Below, piece after piece: positions 28,964 to 38,970 of a DNA stretch of 64,000 nt (positions are counted from its first letter, which is position 1; each line of letters opens with the position of its first letter). The stretch spans positions 62,001 through 126,000 of the forward strand of contig SSFA01000023.1 of NCBI GenBank assembly GCA_008015155.1. Direction: 5' to 3'. The notes beneath the pieces are model-generated. The model saw only the letters and a program-made list of their open reading frames with translations, was not told where the DNA came from and did no database searches. The position numbers and the translations under genes are program-made. The DNA is from Thiothrix sp. Lineage in GTDB: Bacteria; Pseudomonadota; Gammaproteobacteria; Thiotrichales; Thiotrichaceae.

Positions 28964-30271
28964 TTATTTACCTAACTCATTCACTTTCGCATTCGCATTC
29001 GCATCTTTCAAAGTCGCAGCAGCATCGGCTTTGCCAATATAAATCGACTCAAACGCGGTTTTAATAATGTCATCCACTTGCGAGCCATTGTCACCAATCG
29101 GCGCTAAGAAGGTTTGTTCCTTAGACATGGTAATGAAGGCGGAGGAATCCACGCCAGCAGCTTTCTGGGTTGCCATCGCTTTATCCGCCATGCCTTTAAT
29201 CGCAGGGAATACCACACCTTTAGCAGCGACGACGGACTGGCAATCGGCTGAACCGAGATATTTTACCCATTGCCACGCTTGATCTTGCACTTTTGAACCG
29301 ACCCAAATCGAATCCGCTAAACCATTGAACATAGTGGCACGTTTACCACTTGGCCCTTTCGGTAAGGGAACCCATGCGGTGGGGAATTTAGCATTGTCTT
29401 TGAAATAGCTAATCATCCATGAACCTTGCGGAATCATCGCCACTTTACCACCGACAAACATCGCATCAGGGCCTAAGGATTTGGTTTGCTCATACGGGGC
29501 GGAAATGCCTTTGTCGGGTAAGCCTGCTAAATAGCTAATGGTTTCAACTAACTTGGGATCATCATAGTAATAGTTGTTGTCCCACACCTTGTCGTGGAAC
29601 TTCCAACCATCCGACACCGCAAAATAACTCCATTCGGTTTGCCCCATCATGCCGCCGCCGCCCGGAGTTTGGAAACCAAAAGTCTTGACTTTGCTTTTAT
29701 CGAACTTATCGCTGGTGGCATTATTGCCAGCTTCATCGACACTCAACTTACGCACTACTTTTTCGAACGAACCCCCATCTTTCGGGTTCCAATCCATATT
29801 GTTTAGATCGTCTAAGCTCACTCCTGCCTGCTTAGCCATATCCATATTCACAATGAAAGCAATGGTGTCCCAATCCTTAGGCAAACCATATTGCTTGCCA
29901 TCGCGCCCCCACACCTCATACAAGCCTGCTTCATAAGCACCTGCATCCAGCTTGTCGCGTGCAATCATTGGCGCTAAATCGACTAATTGCTCATTCTTGG
30001 CGAACTCAGGGTATTTAGCTAAGTGATTGGTGAACACATCCGGTGCAGTGCCCGACACAAAGCCAGTAGTAATTGCTGTCCAGTAATCATTCCAGCCCGC
30101 TTGAGTAATTTTAATGGTGATATCAGGGTTTTTGGCTTGGAAATCGGTCGCGCATTGCTGGTAAGCGGGTAACTGATTCGCATCCCAAAGCATGTATTTG
30201 ACTTCGACCGCTTGCGCCGTGCCAAAGCTACTCGCTAAGCCTAAAGCGACCCATAATGTTGTTCGTTTCAT
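28964..30271 (-). CDS. ABC sugar transporter, periplasmic binding protein (alpha-galactoside operon)
   Basis: Extracellular solute-binding protein family 1, 435 aa, with a Sec signal peptide (MKRTTLWVALGLASSFGTAQA). It continues VKYMLWDANQLPAYQQCATDF and FVSGTAPDVFTNHLAKYPEF, with PQGSWMISYF later, as in maltose/oligosaccharide-type binding proteins. Together with two permeases encoded upstream on the same strand it forms an importer. Substrate is likely an alpha-galactoside, judged from the adjacent GH4 enzyme. The operon has no ATPase. Confidence 0.92.
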   Translation of the reverse strand: MKRTTLWVALGLASSFGTAQAVEVKYMLWDANQLPAYQQCATDFQAKNPDITIKITQAGWNDYWTAITTGFVSGTAPDVFTNHLAKYPEFAKNEQLVDLAPMIARDKLDAGAYEAGLYEVWGRDGKQYGLPKDWDTIAFIVNMDMAKQAGVSLDDLNNMDWNPKDGGSFEKVVRKLSVDEAGNNATSDKFDKSKVKTFGFQTPGGGGMMGQTEWSYFAVSDGWKFHDKVWDNNYYYDDPKLVETISYLAGLPDKGISAPYEQTKSLGPDAMFVGGKVAMIPQGSWMISYFKDNAKFPTAWVPLPKGPSGKRATMFNGLADSIWVGSKVQDQAWQWVKYLGSADCQSVVAAKGVVFPAIKGMADKAMATQKAAGVDSSAFITMSKEQTFLAPIGDNGSQVDDIIKTAFESIYIGKADAAATLKDANANAKVNELGK

Positions 30272-30310
30272 TGAAACACTCCTCCAATTAACAGTGGTAC
30301 AAACAGAACT

Positions 30311-31192
30311 TTATTTACCGCCGGAAAACTGCACGGATTCCACCACATTGCGTCCAAACAGCAGCAATAAACCAATGGTGGGCAAAATCGAAATGCTGAT
30401 CGCTGCCATTAAACCCGTCCAATCCGGCTGACCTTGGGGGGTTTGCGATTTAAAGGATTGCAGCGCGACCGTAAGCACTTGATGTGATTCATCTTTTGCC
30501 ACCAAAAACGGCCACAAAAACTCATTCCACATATTGATACCGATCAGCGTGGCAATCGTAATCAAGGGGGTAATACTGAGTGGAATGGCAATTTTCCAGA
30601 AAATATAGAAATAGGAAGCGCCTTCCAAATAAGCTGCTTCTTCTAATTCTTTGGGTAGGGAAATAAAGAATTGGCGCAGGAAAAACACCGAAAAACCCTG
30701 CATTAAACAAAACGGCGCAATCATGCCCAACATGCTATTCAGCCAGCCCAAGTCACGAATTAAAATGAAGTTCGGGATAAAGGTAACTACGCCCGGAATC
30801 ATCATGGAGGCGACAAATAGACCAAAAATCACATTCCGACCGGGGAAACGTAGCCGTGCAAAAGCATAAGCCGAAGCCGCCGCACTCGCCGTTTGAATGA
30901 TTACAATGAGTCCGGTGAAAACAAACGAATTGAACATCGCGAGGGAAAAATTGACTTTCGCACCAGAGCCACCGGCTTTAATACTTTCCTCCGTGCTCAT
31001 TAAACCCAGCACGCGCTTAAAATTCACCACCGTGGCATCATTCGGCCATAAATCGGTGGAGTGCGTAAACACATCAGCGCTATGCATCAAAGCAGTTTTA
31101 ATCACGATCCAAAACGGCGCTAAAGTGACGGCTAAAATCAGCGCTAGAATGATCCAGCACACTAGGCGAAATAAGCTAAATGATTGCAACAT
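30311..31192 (-). CDS. ABC sugar transporter permease, MalG type (alpha-galactoside operon)
   Basis: Inner-membrane permease of about 293 aa with six predicted membrane segments. The EAA loop that docks the ATPase reads EAAYLEGASYFYIFWKIAIP. The start at 31192 is chosen because GGAGGG lies just upstream and it places the gene 13 bp after the previous stop; a longer frame to 31231 would overlap that gene. It pairs with the 31206-32126 permease. Confidence 0.92.
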   Translation of the reverse strand: MLQSFSLFRLVCWIILALILAVTLAPFWIVIKTALMHSADVFTHSTDLWPNDATVVNFKRVLGLMSTEESIKAGGSGAKVNFSLAMFNSFVFTGLIVIIQTASAAASAYAFARLRFPGRNVIFGLFVASMMIPGVVTFIPNFILIRDLGWLNSMLGMIAPFCLMQGFSVFFLRQFFISLPKELEEAAYLEGASYFYIFWKIAIPLSITPLITIATLIGINMWNEFLWPFLVAKDESHQVLTVALQSFKSQTPQGQPDWTGLMAAISISILPTIGLLLLFGRNVVESVQFSGGK

Positions 31193-31205
31193 GGCATGCC
31201 CTCCT

Positions 31206-32126
31206 CTACGCCAGATCACTGTCTGAAGCACGCATCACGCGCATTTGAATTAAGGTATAAAGCACCATCACAGCCGCTAATACCATCGACATGGCGGAGG
31301 CATAGCCCATTTTGTTAAAGCTGAAGGCATTGGTGATGATGTAGTAAACGATCACATTGGTACTGTCTTGCGGCCCACCAGCGGTGGTAACCGCAATCGT
31401 GTCGAAGATTTGAAAGGAGCCAGTCACACTGGTCACCAGCACAAACACCATCACCGGACGCAACAATGGCAAGGTAATATGGCGGAACATCTGCCATTCC
31501 GTTGCACCTTCAACCATCGCCGCTTCATAGAGATTGCGCGGAATATTTTGTAGCCCTGCCAAAAATAGCATGGCCACCAAGCCCATATGCCGCCAAATAT
31601 TAATCCCTGCCACGGTAGCCAGTGCTTGATTCGGGCTACCTAAGAAAGCTTGGCGATCTAAACCTAGACTCGTGATCAAGTGATTCACCACACCCAATAA
31701 GGGGTCGAGCATCCATAGCCAAATCAGGGCGACAAGCACATTGGATAAGAGATATGGCAGGAGAACGACGGAGCGCACAAAAATGGAGCGCGTGAGGCGA
31801 TCCATAGCCACCGCGAGAAATAAGCCTATCGCGGTTTGCAAAGGAATATTGAGCAGCACGTAATATAAAGACAGCTTCATGCCATTCCAAAAACGCCCGT
31901 CGTGCCACAGCTTCACATAGTTATCGAAGCCAATGAATTTGGGCGGACGCATCATATTCCAATCGGTGAAGCTGAGTTCTAGCGCCCGAATCGTCGGCAA
32001 AGCATAAAACAAACTAAAACCAATCAGTGCGGGGAGGATTAAAGCGTAAGCCGTAAAGGTTTCGGCGCGACGGGTTTGGCTAAACGGGCGCCACAGCGCA
32101 GCTAGCCAGCGACTAGACTCACTCAC
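31206..32126 (-). CDS. ABC sugar transporter permease, MalF type (alpha-galactoside operon)
   Basis: Permease of 306 aa with YALILPALIGFSLFYALPTI as first membrane segment and the EAA loop EAAMVEGATEWQMFRHITLP. The frame is open to 32300, but a GTG at 32126 has a GGAGGA site at 6-bp spacing, and the extra upstream residues are not permease-like and overlap the promoter. First gene of the minus-strand operon that ends in lacI. Confidence 0.9.
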   Translation of the reverse strand: MSESSRWLAALWRPFSQTRRAETFTAYALILPALIGFSLFYALPTIRALELSFTDWNMMRPPKFIGFDNYVKLWHDGRFWNGMKLSLYYVLLNIPLQTAIGLFLAVAMDRLTRSIFVRSVVLLPYLLSNVLVALIWLWMLDPLLGVVNHLITSLGLDRQAFLGSPNQALATVAGINIWRHMGLVAMLFLAGLQNIPRNLYEAAMVEGATEWQMFRHITLPLLRPVMVFVLVTSVTGSFQIFDTIAVTTAGGPQDSTNVIVYYIITNAFSFNKMGYASAMSMVLAAVMVLYTLIQMRVMRASDSDLA

Positions 32127-32171
32127 AAGCAATCCTCCTCCGATGCTGTTTTTTTGAGAGTAACGCGGTTT

Positions 32172-32187
32172 ACTAACTCGCGTTAGT
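32172..32187. promoter_or_regulatory. LacI-type operator at the alpha-galactoside operon promoter
   Basis: ACTAACTC-GCGTTAGT is a 16-bp palindrome with one mismatched pair and the central CG typical of LacI-family operators. It lies directly downstream of the leftward -10 box, over the expected transcription start, where a bound repressor would block initiation. Confidence 0.65.
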
Positions 32188-32191
32188 GCGT

Positions 32192-32221
32192 AATATAATA
32201 TAGTTTTTAAAGCTTTAGCAA
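32192..32221 (-). promoter_or_regulatory. Sigma-70 promoter of the alpha-galactoside operon
   Basis: Read on the minus strand: -35 TTGCTA (32216-32221), 18-bp spacer, -10 TATATT (32192-32197). Transcription would start in the adjacent palindrome and run into the first permease gene. Confidence 0.6.
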
Positions 32222-32402
32222 GCTGTGTCATCAAAGATTTAGAAACTAAATTCAAAACCTCGGCCCTAAAGCTCAAGTCTTTAACTTGTACTTTTCTCAC
32301 AAAAAACTAGCCATTTTGCGCATTCGCAGCGCCAGCTCTAGCTTCTGTAGGTGTGCTTAGTACAATCAAACGCATACAAAATTCGCGAGATGAGGAGTGG
32401 CT

Positions 32403-33347
32403 ATGAAAATCTGTATGATTGGCGAAGGTGCTTTTGGACATAAGCACTTAGATGCTTTGAAAAATATTCCCGATGTGGAAGTGGCCGCCATTGTGGGCGG
32501 TGTCGCCGAAAGCACTCAAGCGACTGCTGAAAAATACGCTATCCCCTTTTGGACTTTAGACCTAGCCGAAGCACTCGCGCAACCTGAGATTGAAGCCGCG
32601 ATTATCACCTCCCCTACCCCTATTCACGCCCAACAAGCCCTGCAAGTCATGAATGCAGGCAAACATGTGATGATTGAAATCCCGATGGCGGATACTTTGG
32701 CGGATGCAGAAGCGATTTGTGCCAAGCAGCAGGAAACTGGCTTGGTGGCGATGGCAGGCCATACGCGCCGCTTTAATCCGAGCCATCAATGGGTACACAA
32801 AAAGATCGTTGCGGGTGAGTTGAAAATCCAGCAGATGGATGTGCAAACCTATTTCTTCCGCCGCCAAAATCTCAATGCTTTAGGGCAACCGCGTTCGTGG
32901 ACGGATCATTTGCTTTGGCATCATGCTTGCCACACCGTGGATTTATTTGCCTATCAAACCGGTGAGAAAATCGTGCAAGTGCAAGGCATGCAAGGCCCGA
33001 AACATCCAGAATTAGGCATTGCGATGGATATGAGCATTGGCTTGAAATCCGAATCGGGCGCGATTTGTACGCTTTCGCTGTCTTTCAATAATAATGGCCC
33101 GCTCGGCTCTTTCTTCCGTTATATCTGTGACCATGGAACTTATATCGCGCGTTATGACGATCTAGTCGATGGCTATGAAAAAGCGATTGATGTCAGCCAA
33201 GTCGATGTATCGATGAATGGGATTGAGCTACAAGATCGTGAATTTGTCGCGGCGATTCGTGAACAACGAGAGCCTAATGCCAGTGTGCAACAGGCTTTGG
33301 CGGCGATGAAGGTATTGGATTTGTTAGAGCAGCAATTGGAAAACTAA
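32403..33347 (+). CDS. ligC: 4-carboxy-2-hydroxymuconate-6-semialdehyde dehydrogenase
   Basis: Gfo/Idh/MocA-family NAD(P)+ dehydrogenase, 314 aa. It oxidises the LigAB ring-cleavage product to 2-pyrone-4,6-dicarboxylate. Very close in pattern to Sphingobium LigC: Rossmann start MIGEGAFGHKHLDALK, then EIPMADTLADAEA, GHTRRFNPSHQW, IQQMDVQTYFFRRQN and RSWTDHLLWHHACHTVDLFAYQ, and the end NGIELQDREFVAAIREQREPN. The ATG at 32403 has GAGGAG 6 bp upstream; a GTG at 32397 overlaps that site. It is separated from ligJAB by 8.6 kb and divergent from the sugar operon. Confidence 0.92.
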   Translation: MKICMIGEGAFGHKHLDALKNIPDVEVAAIVGGVAESTQATAEKYAIPFWTLDLAEALAQPEIEAAIITSPTPIHAQQALQVMNAGKHVMIEIPMADTLADAEAICAKQQETGLVAMAGHTRRFNPSHQWVHKKIVAGELKIQQMDVQTYFFRRQNLNALGQPRSWTDHLLWHHACHTVDLFAYQTGEKIVQVQGMQGPKHPELGIAMDMSIGLKSESGAICTLSLSFNNNGPLGSFFRYICDHGTYIARYDDLVDGYEKAIDVSQVDVSMNGIELQDREFVAAIREQREPNASVQQALAAMKVLDLLEQQLEN

Positions 33348-33406
33348 AGCTGTCAGTTGCAAGCCGTGTTGCTGAAACGCGGCTTGATCAATTTTCCTTA
33401 GCTTTG

Positions 33407-34525
33407 CTAAGCGTCTGGTTGCTTGAGATCTAACTTCCACACATTCATTGAATTGAGGCTACCCCGACACTCTGGCATGCTGTAATAGCTGCTGAGTACA
33501 AAGCTTTTGCCATTCCAAGCCCATTCTGCCGTGCTACCACAGTCACCTAACTCGCTTTTACGATAATAATTCAGCAGAATCCCTTCACTCGCGCTGTAGC
33601 CATTAAATTCACCTATAATGATCGAATTATCAGCGCCTTGGTCAAATTTGGCTAACTCGGCTTGTTCGGGATTAGTTTTAGGCGCTATCAGCACTAGAGT
33701 CTGACGGTTCAGCTCATCCACTGCACAGGTCACCCCTACGATATAATTATCCTTGTCTAGAATCTCAATCACATCTTCCACCGCTTCTTCTTTCGCCATT
33801 TTAGCTACACAGTCTTTGACTAGCGCTAATTGATGAATTTTTTCCTGCAATTTAGCGTGTTCTTCATCGCTAATTAGCTCATCATCATTTGAAACGACCG
33901 GCGTGATAATTTCTATGGGTGCTAAGTTAGCTGTGAAGGTTTTATCACCTTTTTTGACTAAAGCACTGGTCGTATCAACTCTCTGTTGCTGCTCGTCAAA
34001 ATACTGCAAACCATCCTGTAAGCCTTGTAAATTAATTGCCAGCTTCTCGCTGCCCAAACTGAGTTCAACTTGGCTAGCTTGCTGTAAGGCTGCCAAAATC
34101 TCCGGCGCTTGTTTACTGTCTACTTCAAACGAAGAGTTTTCATCAGCTTCGGCACTGACTTTGCCTAAATCGAAGGTCTTTTGGTCAATTTTTAATTTCA
34201 GACTTTGCCCTTGTTCGAGACTACCCTCCTCATCATCCCAATCATTCACTCTTAACACGACCGGACTATCCGCTTCTCCTTTACGGCTTAGGCTTAAATA
34301 TAAGGATATTAAACCGTCTGAGTCGTCCGCTTCGCTGTCCTTCGTTTCAGTGGCTGATGGCTCTGTCTTTGGGGGTAAGGAGTCCATGAAGCATTCACGC
34401 TGATTATTACAAGCCACTGACCAATCATTAAAATACTTCACTTGTTGATCAAGACTTGAAAAATCAGCCATGCTGACCTGAGTTAATACCGCTAGCATAC
34501 CAACAGATAGATACTTTGTTTTCAT
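33407..34525 (-). CDS. DUF1176-family exported protein
   Basis: Exported protein of 372 aa with a short signal peptide (MKTKYLSVGMLAVLTQVSMA). FNDWSVACNNQRECFM near residue 32 and the C-terminal GDCGSTAEWAWNGKSFVLSSYYSMPECRG are the hallmarks of DUF1176. The middle is acidic and Ser/Glu/Asp-rich. Four conserved cysteines probably form disulfides in the periplasm. The role of the family is unknown. Confidence 0.82.
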   Translation of the reverse strand: MKTKYLSVGMLAVLTQVSMADFSSLDQQVKYFNDWSVACNNQRECFMDSLPPKTEPSATETKDSEADDSDGLISLYLSLSRKGEADSPVVLRVNDWDDEEGSLEQGQSLKLKIDQKTFDLGKVSAEADENSSFEVDSKQAPEILAALQQASQVELSLGSEKLAINLQGLQDGLQYFDEQQQRVDTTSALVKKGDKTFTANLAPIEIITPVVSNDDELISDEEHAKLQEKIHQLALVKDCVAKMAKEEAVEDVIEILDKDNYIVGVTCAVDELNRQTLVLIAPKTNPEQAELAKFDQGADNSIIIGEFNGYSASEGILLNYYRKSELGDCGSTAEWAWNGKSFVLSSYYSMPECRGSLNSMNVWKLDLKQPDA

Positions 34526-34856
34526 TCTTACTGATCCCAGTTATTACCAGAAAAATAGCTTAGATGTAGACATCTTCTACTAGTTTAGTTGCTTGCACCA
34601 TTTACGCCATGCGCTTAAGCACTCAGCTCGCTTGCATAAAATCTTAGCTTGAGCAAATTATGCGCTAAATTCAAAATAAACCTTAAATCTATTCTAATTT
34701 TTTAAATAAGAAGCTATCTTTAAAGTTAAAATTTTTGGAATTTAACTTTCCTAAAATTAATTAACTCATTGAAATAAAATAATAAATTTATTTTGGCACA
34801 GCCCGTGCAATATCAAAACCATGAACAACAAGCCCGACACCACAAGGAGGCTGATC
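34526..34856. other. AT-rich intergenic region at the left edge of the restriction island
   Basis: No gene is seen. The stretch 34660-34790 is very AT-rich compared with the flanks, which often marks an acquired segment or a promoter. A sigma-54-like element lies at its right end. Confidence 0.5.
34794..34809 (+). promoter_or_regulatory. Candidate sigma-54 promoter
   Basis: TGGCAC (34794-34799), 5-bp spacer, GTGCA (34805-34809): the -24 GG and -12 GC are exactly ten bases apart and only one base of the TGGCAC-N5-TTGCA consensus differs. It lies 48 bp before the ATG at 34857. No sigma-54 activator gene is adjacent. Confidence 0.45.
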
Positions 34857-36473
34857 ATGGCAACTCAATCAACGACAGCAGTATTTGATGGCGCAAAAAA
34901 CCGCTATCCTGATTTTTTGCACGCTATTCAAACCACCTTTAAAAACTCGTCTAAAGATGGCCTATTCACCACAGACGCACCTGAACTTTGGCATTTGTTT
35001 TTAAAGCATTTACCAGAAGAAGTACGTCAAGAATATACCTGCTCAGCTTGCCGTCATTTTGTGAATCACTTTGGAAGCTTGGTGCGTATTGATAACGACG
35101 GCAGCACACATTCGGCTTTATGGCATAAACAATCCGTGCCCGCGTTTTTCCAAGCCTCAGTAGCTGCTATGCAACAAGCGGTAGAGCAAGCCTCGGTTAC
35201 GGGTGTCTTTGTGTCTTCTTTGGAGGTCTATGGAAAACCTCATACTGGGCATTGGCGACATATGGCGCTTACCCCGGCTAAGAAAATGATTTGGCAATCC
35301 CTTTTCATGAATGCAGGTCAATATCGCGCTAAAAAACTCGAAGAATTCAAAATGCTCAGCCGTGCTTTAAATGAATTTTCAGCAGCGACCGTGGATACAG
35401 CCGTCCGTTTATTGCGTTCAGATAAGCTCTATCGTTCTGAAAAAGTGCTGGGCGTAGCGGAGTGGTTGAAGGATTTGTATGCAACTTTAAATCACACACC
35501 GAATATCAAGCTGAAAACCCATCAACAATGGCTAGCCGTGGCTAAAGCGCCTGAAGGTTTCTGTCATGTGCGCAGCTCGATGATTGGTTCGTTATTGGAA
35601 GATATTGAATTAGGCTTTGAATACGAAGAGATTCGTGCGCGCTTTGCTGAGAAAATGCATCCGTTGCAGTATCAACGCCCACAAACCGCACCTAGTGCTG
35701 GGAATATTCAACAAGCCGAGAAAATCATAGAGCAATTGAAGGCTAAAAAGGCTTTGGAGCGCCGTTATGCACGCTTGGATGAATTGAAACTGTTCTGGCA
35801 ACCTAAAGCTAAACCACTAGCAAAAAACAGCAAAACTTTAGGTACGAACACGGGTGTTTTTGCAGATTTAGTAGCTAAACAGTCAACAGCAAGCCAAGCT
35901 TTAGAGCTGCCCACTGAAACGATGACTTGGGAAAAATTCCAACGTAAGGTCTTACCTAATGCTTTAAAAATTGAGCTATTGATTAAAAACAAGCAGCGTT
36001 TGGAGTTATGTGCTTTAACGACCGCAGTACATGCGGATGCTCCACCGATTTTACAATGGGATCACTTAGAACAACGTAATCCGTTTTCAGTGTATTTGTA
36101 TCATGGGGGTTCTGAGCCTAGTCATTGGGGTTTAAAAACTGGTTTCGTTGAAGTAACGGGGCTTTGTAAGAATCCACCGCATTGGTATAAAGATTTAAGT
36201 CATCATCATAAAGGCATGATCTTTATTCTGAGCAAGGCGCGTGACCTAGCTCGTCAAACAGCAGGTTTAGCCTTATTCCCTGAAACCTTGAAAAGTGAAT
36301 TTCATCCGATTCGTAAAACGATTGAAGCTTTTTCTAAACAAGGCAAATTGCAGGGTTTTGAGGAGTCATCCGCTTGTGGTTTATTTATGAACTCCAACGG
36401 AGCTTTGAATCATCGCTTGCGAGTCACCACTGAACTGGGTGCACAGGAGTATCTGCTTGATCGTTGGGATTAA
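34857..36473 (+). CDS. Large conserved hypothetical protein, phage/island type
   Basis: Protein of 538 aa without signal or membrane segments. Near residue 60 it has EYTCSACRHFVNHFGSLVRI. I recall a similar CxxC-RHFI pattern in long uncharacterised proteins of phages and genomic islands. A charged helical stretch (about 285-310) looks like a coiled coil; the C-terminal third is rich in aromatic and His residues (PPHWYKDLSHHHKGMIF). The ATG at 34857 is chosen for its AAGGAGG site; an ATG at 34821 lacks one. Directly upstream of a type I restriction locus and with a sigma-54-like promoter. Function unknown; a defence role is conjecture. Confidence 0.7.
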   Translation: MATQSTTAVFDGAKNRYPDFLHAIQTTFKNSSKDGLFTTDAPELWHLFLKHLPEEVRQEYTCSACRHFVNHFGSLVRIDNDGSTHSALWHKQSVPAFFQASVAAMQQAVEQASVTGVFVSSLEVYGKPHTGHWRHMALTPAKKMIWQSLFMNAGQYRAKKLEEFKMLSRALNEFSAATVDTAVRLLRSDKLYRSEKVLGVAEWLKDLYATLNHTPNIKLKTHQQWLAVAKAPEGFCHVRSSMIGSLLEDIELGFEYEEIRARFAEKMHPLQYQRPQTAPSAGNIQQAEKIIEQLKAKKALERRYARLDELKLFWQPKAKPLAKNSKTLGTNTGVFADLVAKQSTASQALELPTETMTWEKFQRKVLPNALKIELLIKNKQRLELCALTTAVHADAPPILQWDHLEQRNPFSVYLYHGGSEPSHWGLKTGFVEVTGLCKNPPHWYKDLSHHHKGMIFILSKARDLARQTAGLALFPETLKSEFHPIRKTIEAFSKQGKLQGFEESSACGLFMNSNGALNHRLRVTTELGAQEYLLDRWD

Positions 36474-36645
36474 CTTTATGAACGAGTTGACCGCTCATGC
36501 TCTTGGTGTTGCTGAGGCTTTGTGTATCCGCCCTAGCTATTGGGAGTGAACACAGCTTAAGCTGGCTGAATCGGGGGAAGTCCATTCCCCCACCTCAGAA
36601 TAAGCCTTATAATCCTTATCCTTTCCTCTGACACTAGCCAAGCCT

Positions 36646-38970
36646 ATGACCCAAACAGCCAATAACCTCGCTCAAGAATCTTGGGCGATTGCGGATTTAT
36701 TACGCGGTGATTTTAAGCAAAGCCAATATGGGCGGATTATTTTGCCATTTTGCTTATTACGGCGTTTGGAGTGTGTATTGGCAGACACTAAGCCCGCGGT
36801 GCTAGCCAAAGCTGAGGAATTGAAAAACTCACCCCTGCCGGATGAAACCAAAGAAAAATTTCTCTTAAAAGCAACCGGTGGCTTAGCTTTCTGTAATACC
36901 TCAAAAATGGATTTAGCTAAGCTAGGTGAGTCGGATATTAAAGCCAATTTGGAATCCTACTTGCTGAGCTTTTCTAAAGAGGCGCGAGAGATTTTTGAGT
37001 ATTTCAAATTCGCGGAATTTATTAGCGAGTTAAACAGCGCCAATCTGTTGTACAAGGTGGTGCAGAAAGTTAAAAGCATGGATTTAAGCCCCGCGGTGAT
37101 TTCCAATCATGATATGGGTCTGGTGTTTGAAGAGCTGATTCGGCGCTTTGCAGAAAGTTCGAATGAAACGGCTGGGGAGCATTTTACCCCACGCGATATT
37201 GTGCGCTTAACTACCTCGCTGGTGTTGATGGAAGATGATGAAGCGCTCACCAAAGCCGGGGTGATTCGTACTATTTACGATCCCACCGCAGGCACGGGTG
37301 GCTTTTTATCAGCGGCTGAGGAATATGTGCGCGAACTCAATCAGCAAGCGCGGATTGTGGCTTTCGGGCAGGAACTCAATCCAGAAAGCTATGCGATTTG
37401 CAAAGCCGATATGCTGATTAAGGGGCAAGAAGTCGCGAATATAAAACTGGGCAATACGCTTTCCAATGACCATTTAGCCGCGCAAAAATTCGACTATATG
37501 CTCTCCAATCCGCCGTTTGGGGTGGACTGGAAAAAGATCGAAGGCGCTATTAAAGACGAACATACGCTCAAAGGTCATGCAGGGCGTTTTGGCGCGGGTT
37601 TGCCACGGGTGTCGGATGGTTCTTTGCTATTTTTGCTGCATTTAATTAGCAAAATGCGCGATGTATTAGACGGCGGTTCGCGGATTGGGATTATCTTAAA
37701 TGGCTCGCCGCTGTTTACCGGAGGCGCGGGGTCGGGTGAATCAGAAATTCGCCGCTATATCTTGGAAGCCGATTTATTAGAAGCGATTATCGCCCTGCCC
37801 ACTGATATGTTTTACAACACCGGCATTGCGACTTATGTGTGGATTTTGTCGAATAAAAAAGCGGCTGAGCGCAAAGGCTTGGTGCAATTGATTAATGGCG
37901 TGAATCTATGCGGCAAAATGCGCAAGTCCTTGGGCAGCAAGCGCAACCTAATGGATGAAGAGGATATTCGCACCATTACACGTTGCTTTGGCGAGTTTGA
38001 GGTGGTGGATGCGCGGGAATTGGATAAACCTGCCGAGGTGAAAAGCAATCGGGGTCGCCAAGCCAGCACGCCTAAAACCGAAAGCGCCAAAACCTTTGCC
38101 AGCAAGATTTTCCCCACCCATGCCTTTGGCTATCGACGCATTACCATTGAACGCCCCTTGCGTTTGTCCTATCAGTTTAGCGACGAGCGCTTGGCTAGCT
38201 TGCGCTTTGAAGCGGGTGCTTTGAATGCGGTAATGCAATGGATTTACCAAGAATATGGCGCGGCCTATTGGTCGGATAGCATTGATGATGCGGATTATGG
38301 TTATTTAGAGGAATACGAAACTGAAATTCGCGCTTATGTGAAACAGGCATTTAGCGAGCTGAAAGAAAAGCAGCTTAAGGATTTATTCGACCGTGATACT
38401 TGGTTGAAACAGCGTGATTTATTACTGGCGGCGCGGCAATTGCAAACGGTGATTGGCACAGCACAACAGAATGATTTCAATGGCTTTGAGGAGGTGTTGA
38501 AACAGGCGTGTAAAGCCACTCAGGTGAGTTTGGATGCTAAGCAGAAAAAGCAGTTAAGCGATGCGGTGTCGTGGAAAAATCCTGAGGCGGCGAAGGTGAT
38601 TAAGAAGGCGCATAAAGCCGCCGCGAATCCGCTGTATGGTTTATTTGCGGTGGGCGATGCGGCGCTGGAATATCAGGCGGATGGCGATTTGCGGGATAAT
38701 GAAAATGTGCCGCTTGACCCGTCGCGCTCGGTTACGGAGTCGGTTGAGGCGTATTTTGTCAAGGAAGTGCAACCGCATGTGGCGGAAGCGTGGATCGATG
38801 GCAGCAAACGCGATGAGAAGGATGGGGAGTTGGGGATAGTGGGCTATGAGATTCCGTTTAATCGGCATTTTTATGTGTATCAAGCGCCACGGGATTTAGC
38901 GGCGATTGATGCGGATTTGGATGCGGTGAGTGCGGAGATTATGGACTTGTTGCGGGAGGTGCATTCGTAA
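36646..38970 (+). CDS. hsdM: Type I restriction-modification system, methyltransferase subunit
   Basis: N6-adenine methyltransferase subunit of 774 aa. AdoMet motif I is [10 protein letters not shown] near residue 215, and catalytic motif IV is NPPFG near residue 290. The N-terminal helical domain begins [23 protein letters not shown]. It is much longer than classical HsdM (about 500 aa), with a C-terminal extension of about 250 residues seen in one HsdM subgroup. One-base overlap with hsdS. Modification and restriction both need it in complex with HsdS. Confidence 0.95.
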   Translation: MTQTANNLAQESWAIADLLRGDFKQSQYGRIILPFCLLRRLECVLADTKPAVLAKAEELKNSPLPDETKEKFLLKATGGLAFCNTSKMDLAKLGESDIKANLESYLLSFSKEAREIFEYFKFAEFISELNSANLLYKVVQKVKSMDLSPAVISNHDMGLVFEELIRRFAESSNETAGEHFTPRDIVRLTTSLVLMEDDEALTKAGVIRTIYDPTAGTGGFLSAAEEYVRELNQQARIVAFGQELNPESYAICKADMLIKGQEVANIKLGNTLSNDHLAAQKFDYMLSNPPFGVDWKKIEGAIKDEHTLKGHAGRFGAGLPRVSDGSLLFLLHLISKMRDVLDGGSRIGIILNGSPLFTGGAGSGESEIRRYILEADLLEAIIALPTDMFYNTGIATYVWILSNKKAAERKGLVQLINGVNLCGKMRKSLGSKRNLMDEEDIRTITRCFGEFEVVDARELDKPAEVKSNRGRQASTPKTESAKTFASKIFPTHAFGYRRITIERPLRLSYQFSDERLASLRFEAGALNAVMQWIYQEYGAAYWSDSIDDADYGYLEEYETEIRAYVKQAFSELKEKQLKDLFDRDTWLKQRDLLLAARQLQTVIGTAQQNDFNGFEEVLKQACKATQVSLDAKQKKQLSDAVSWKNPEAAKVIKKAHKAAANPLYGLFAVGDAALEYQADGDLRDNENVPLDPSRSVTESVEAYFVKEVQPHVAEAWIDGSKRDEKDGELGIVGYEIPFNRHFYVYQAPRDLAAIDADLDAVSAEIMDLLREVHS

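Noticed and set aside
33903..34403. 166-codon frame antisense to the DUF1176 gene
   Set aside because: Ser/Leu/Lys-rich shadow of the acidic DUF1176 coding sequence with no ribosome site.
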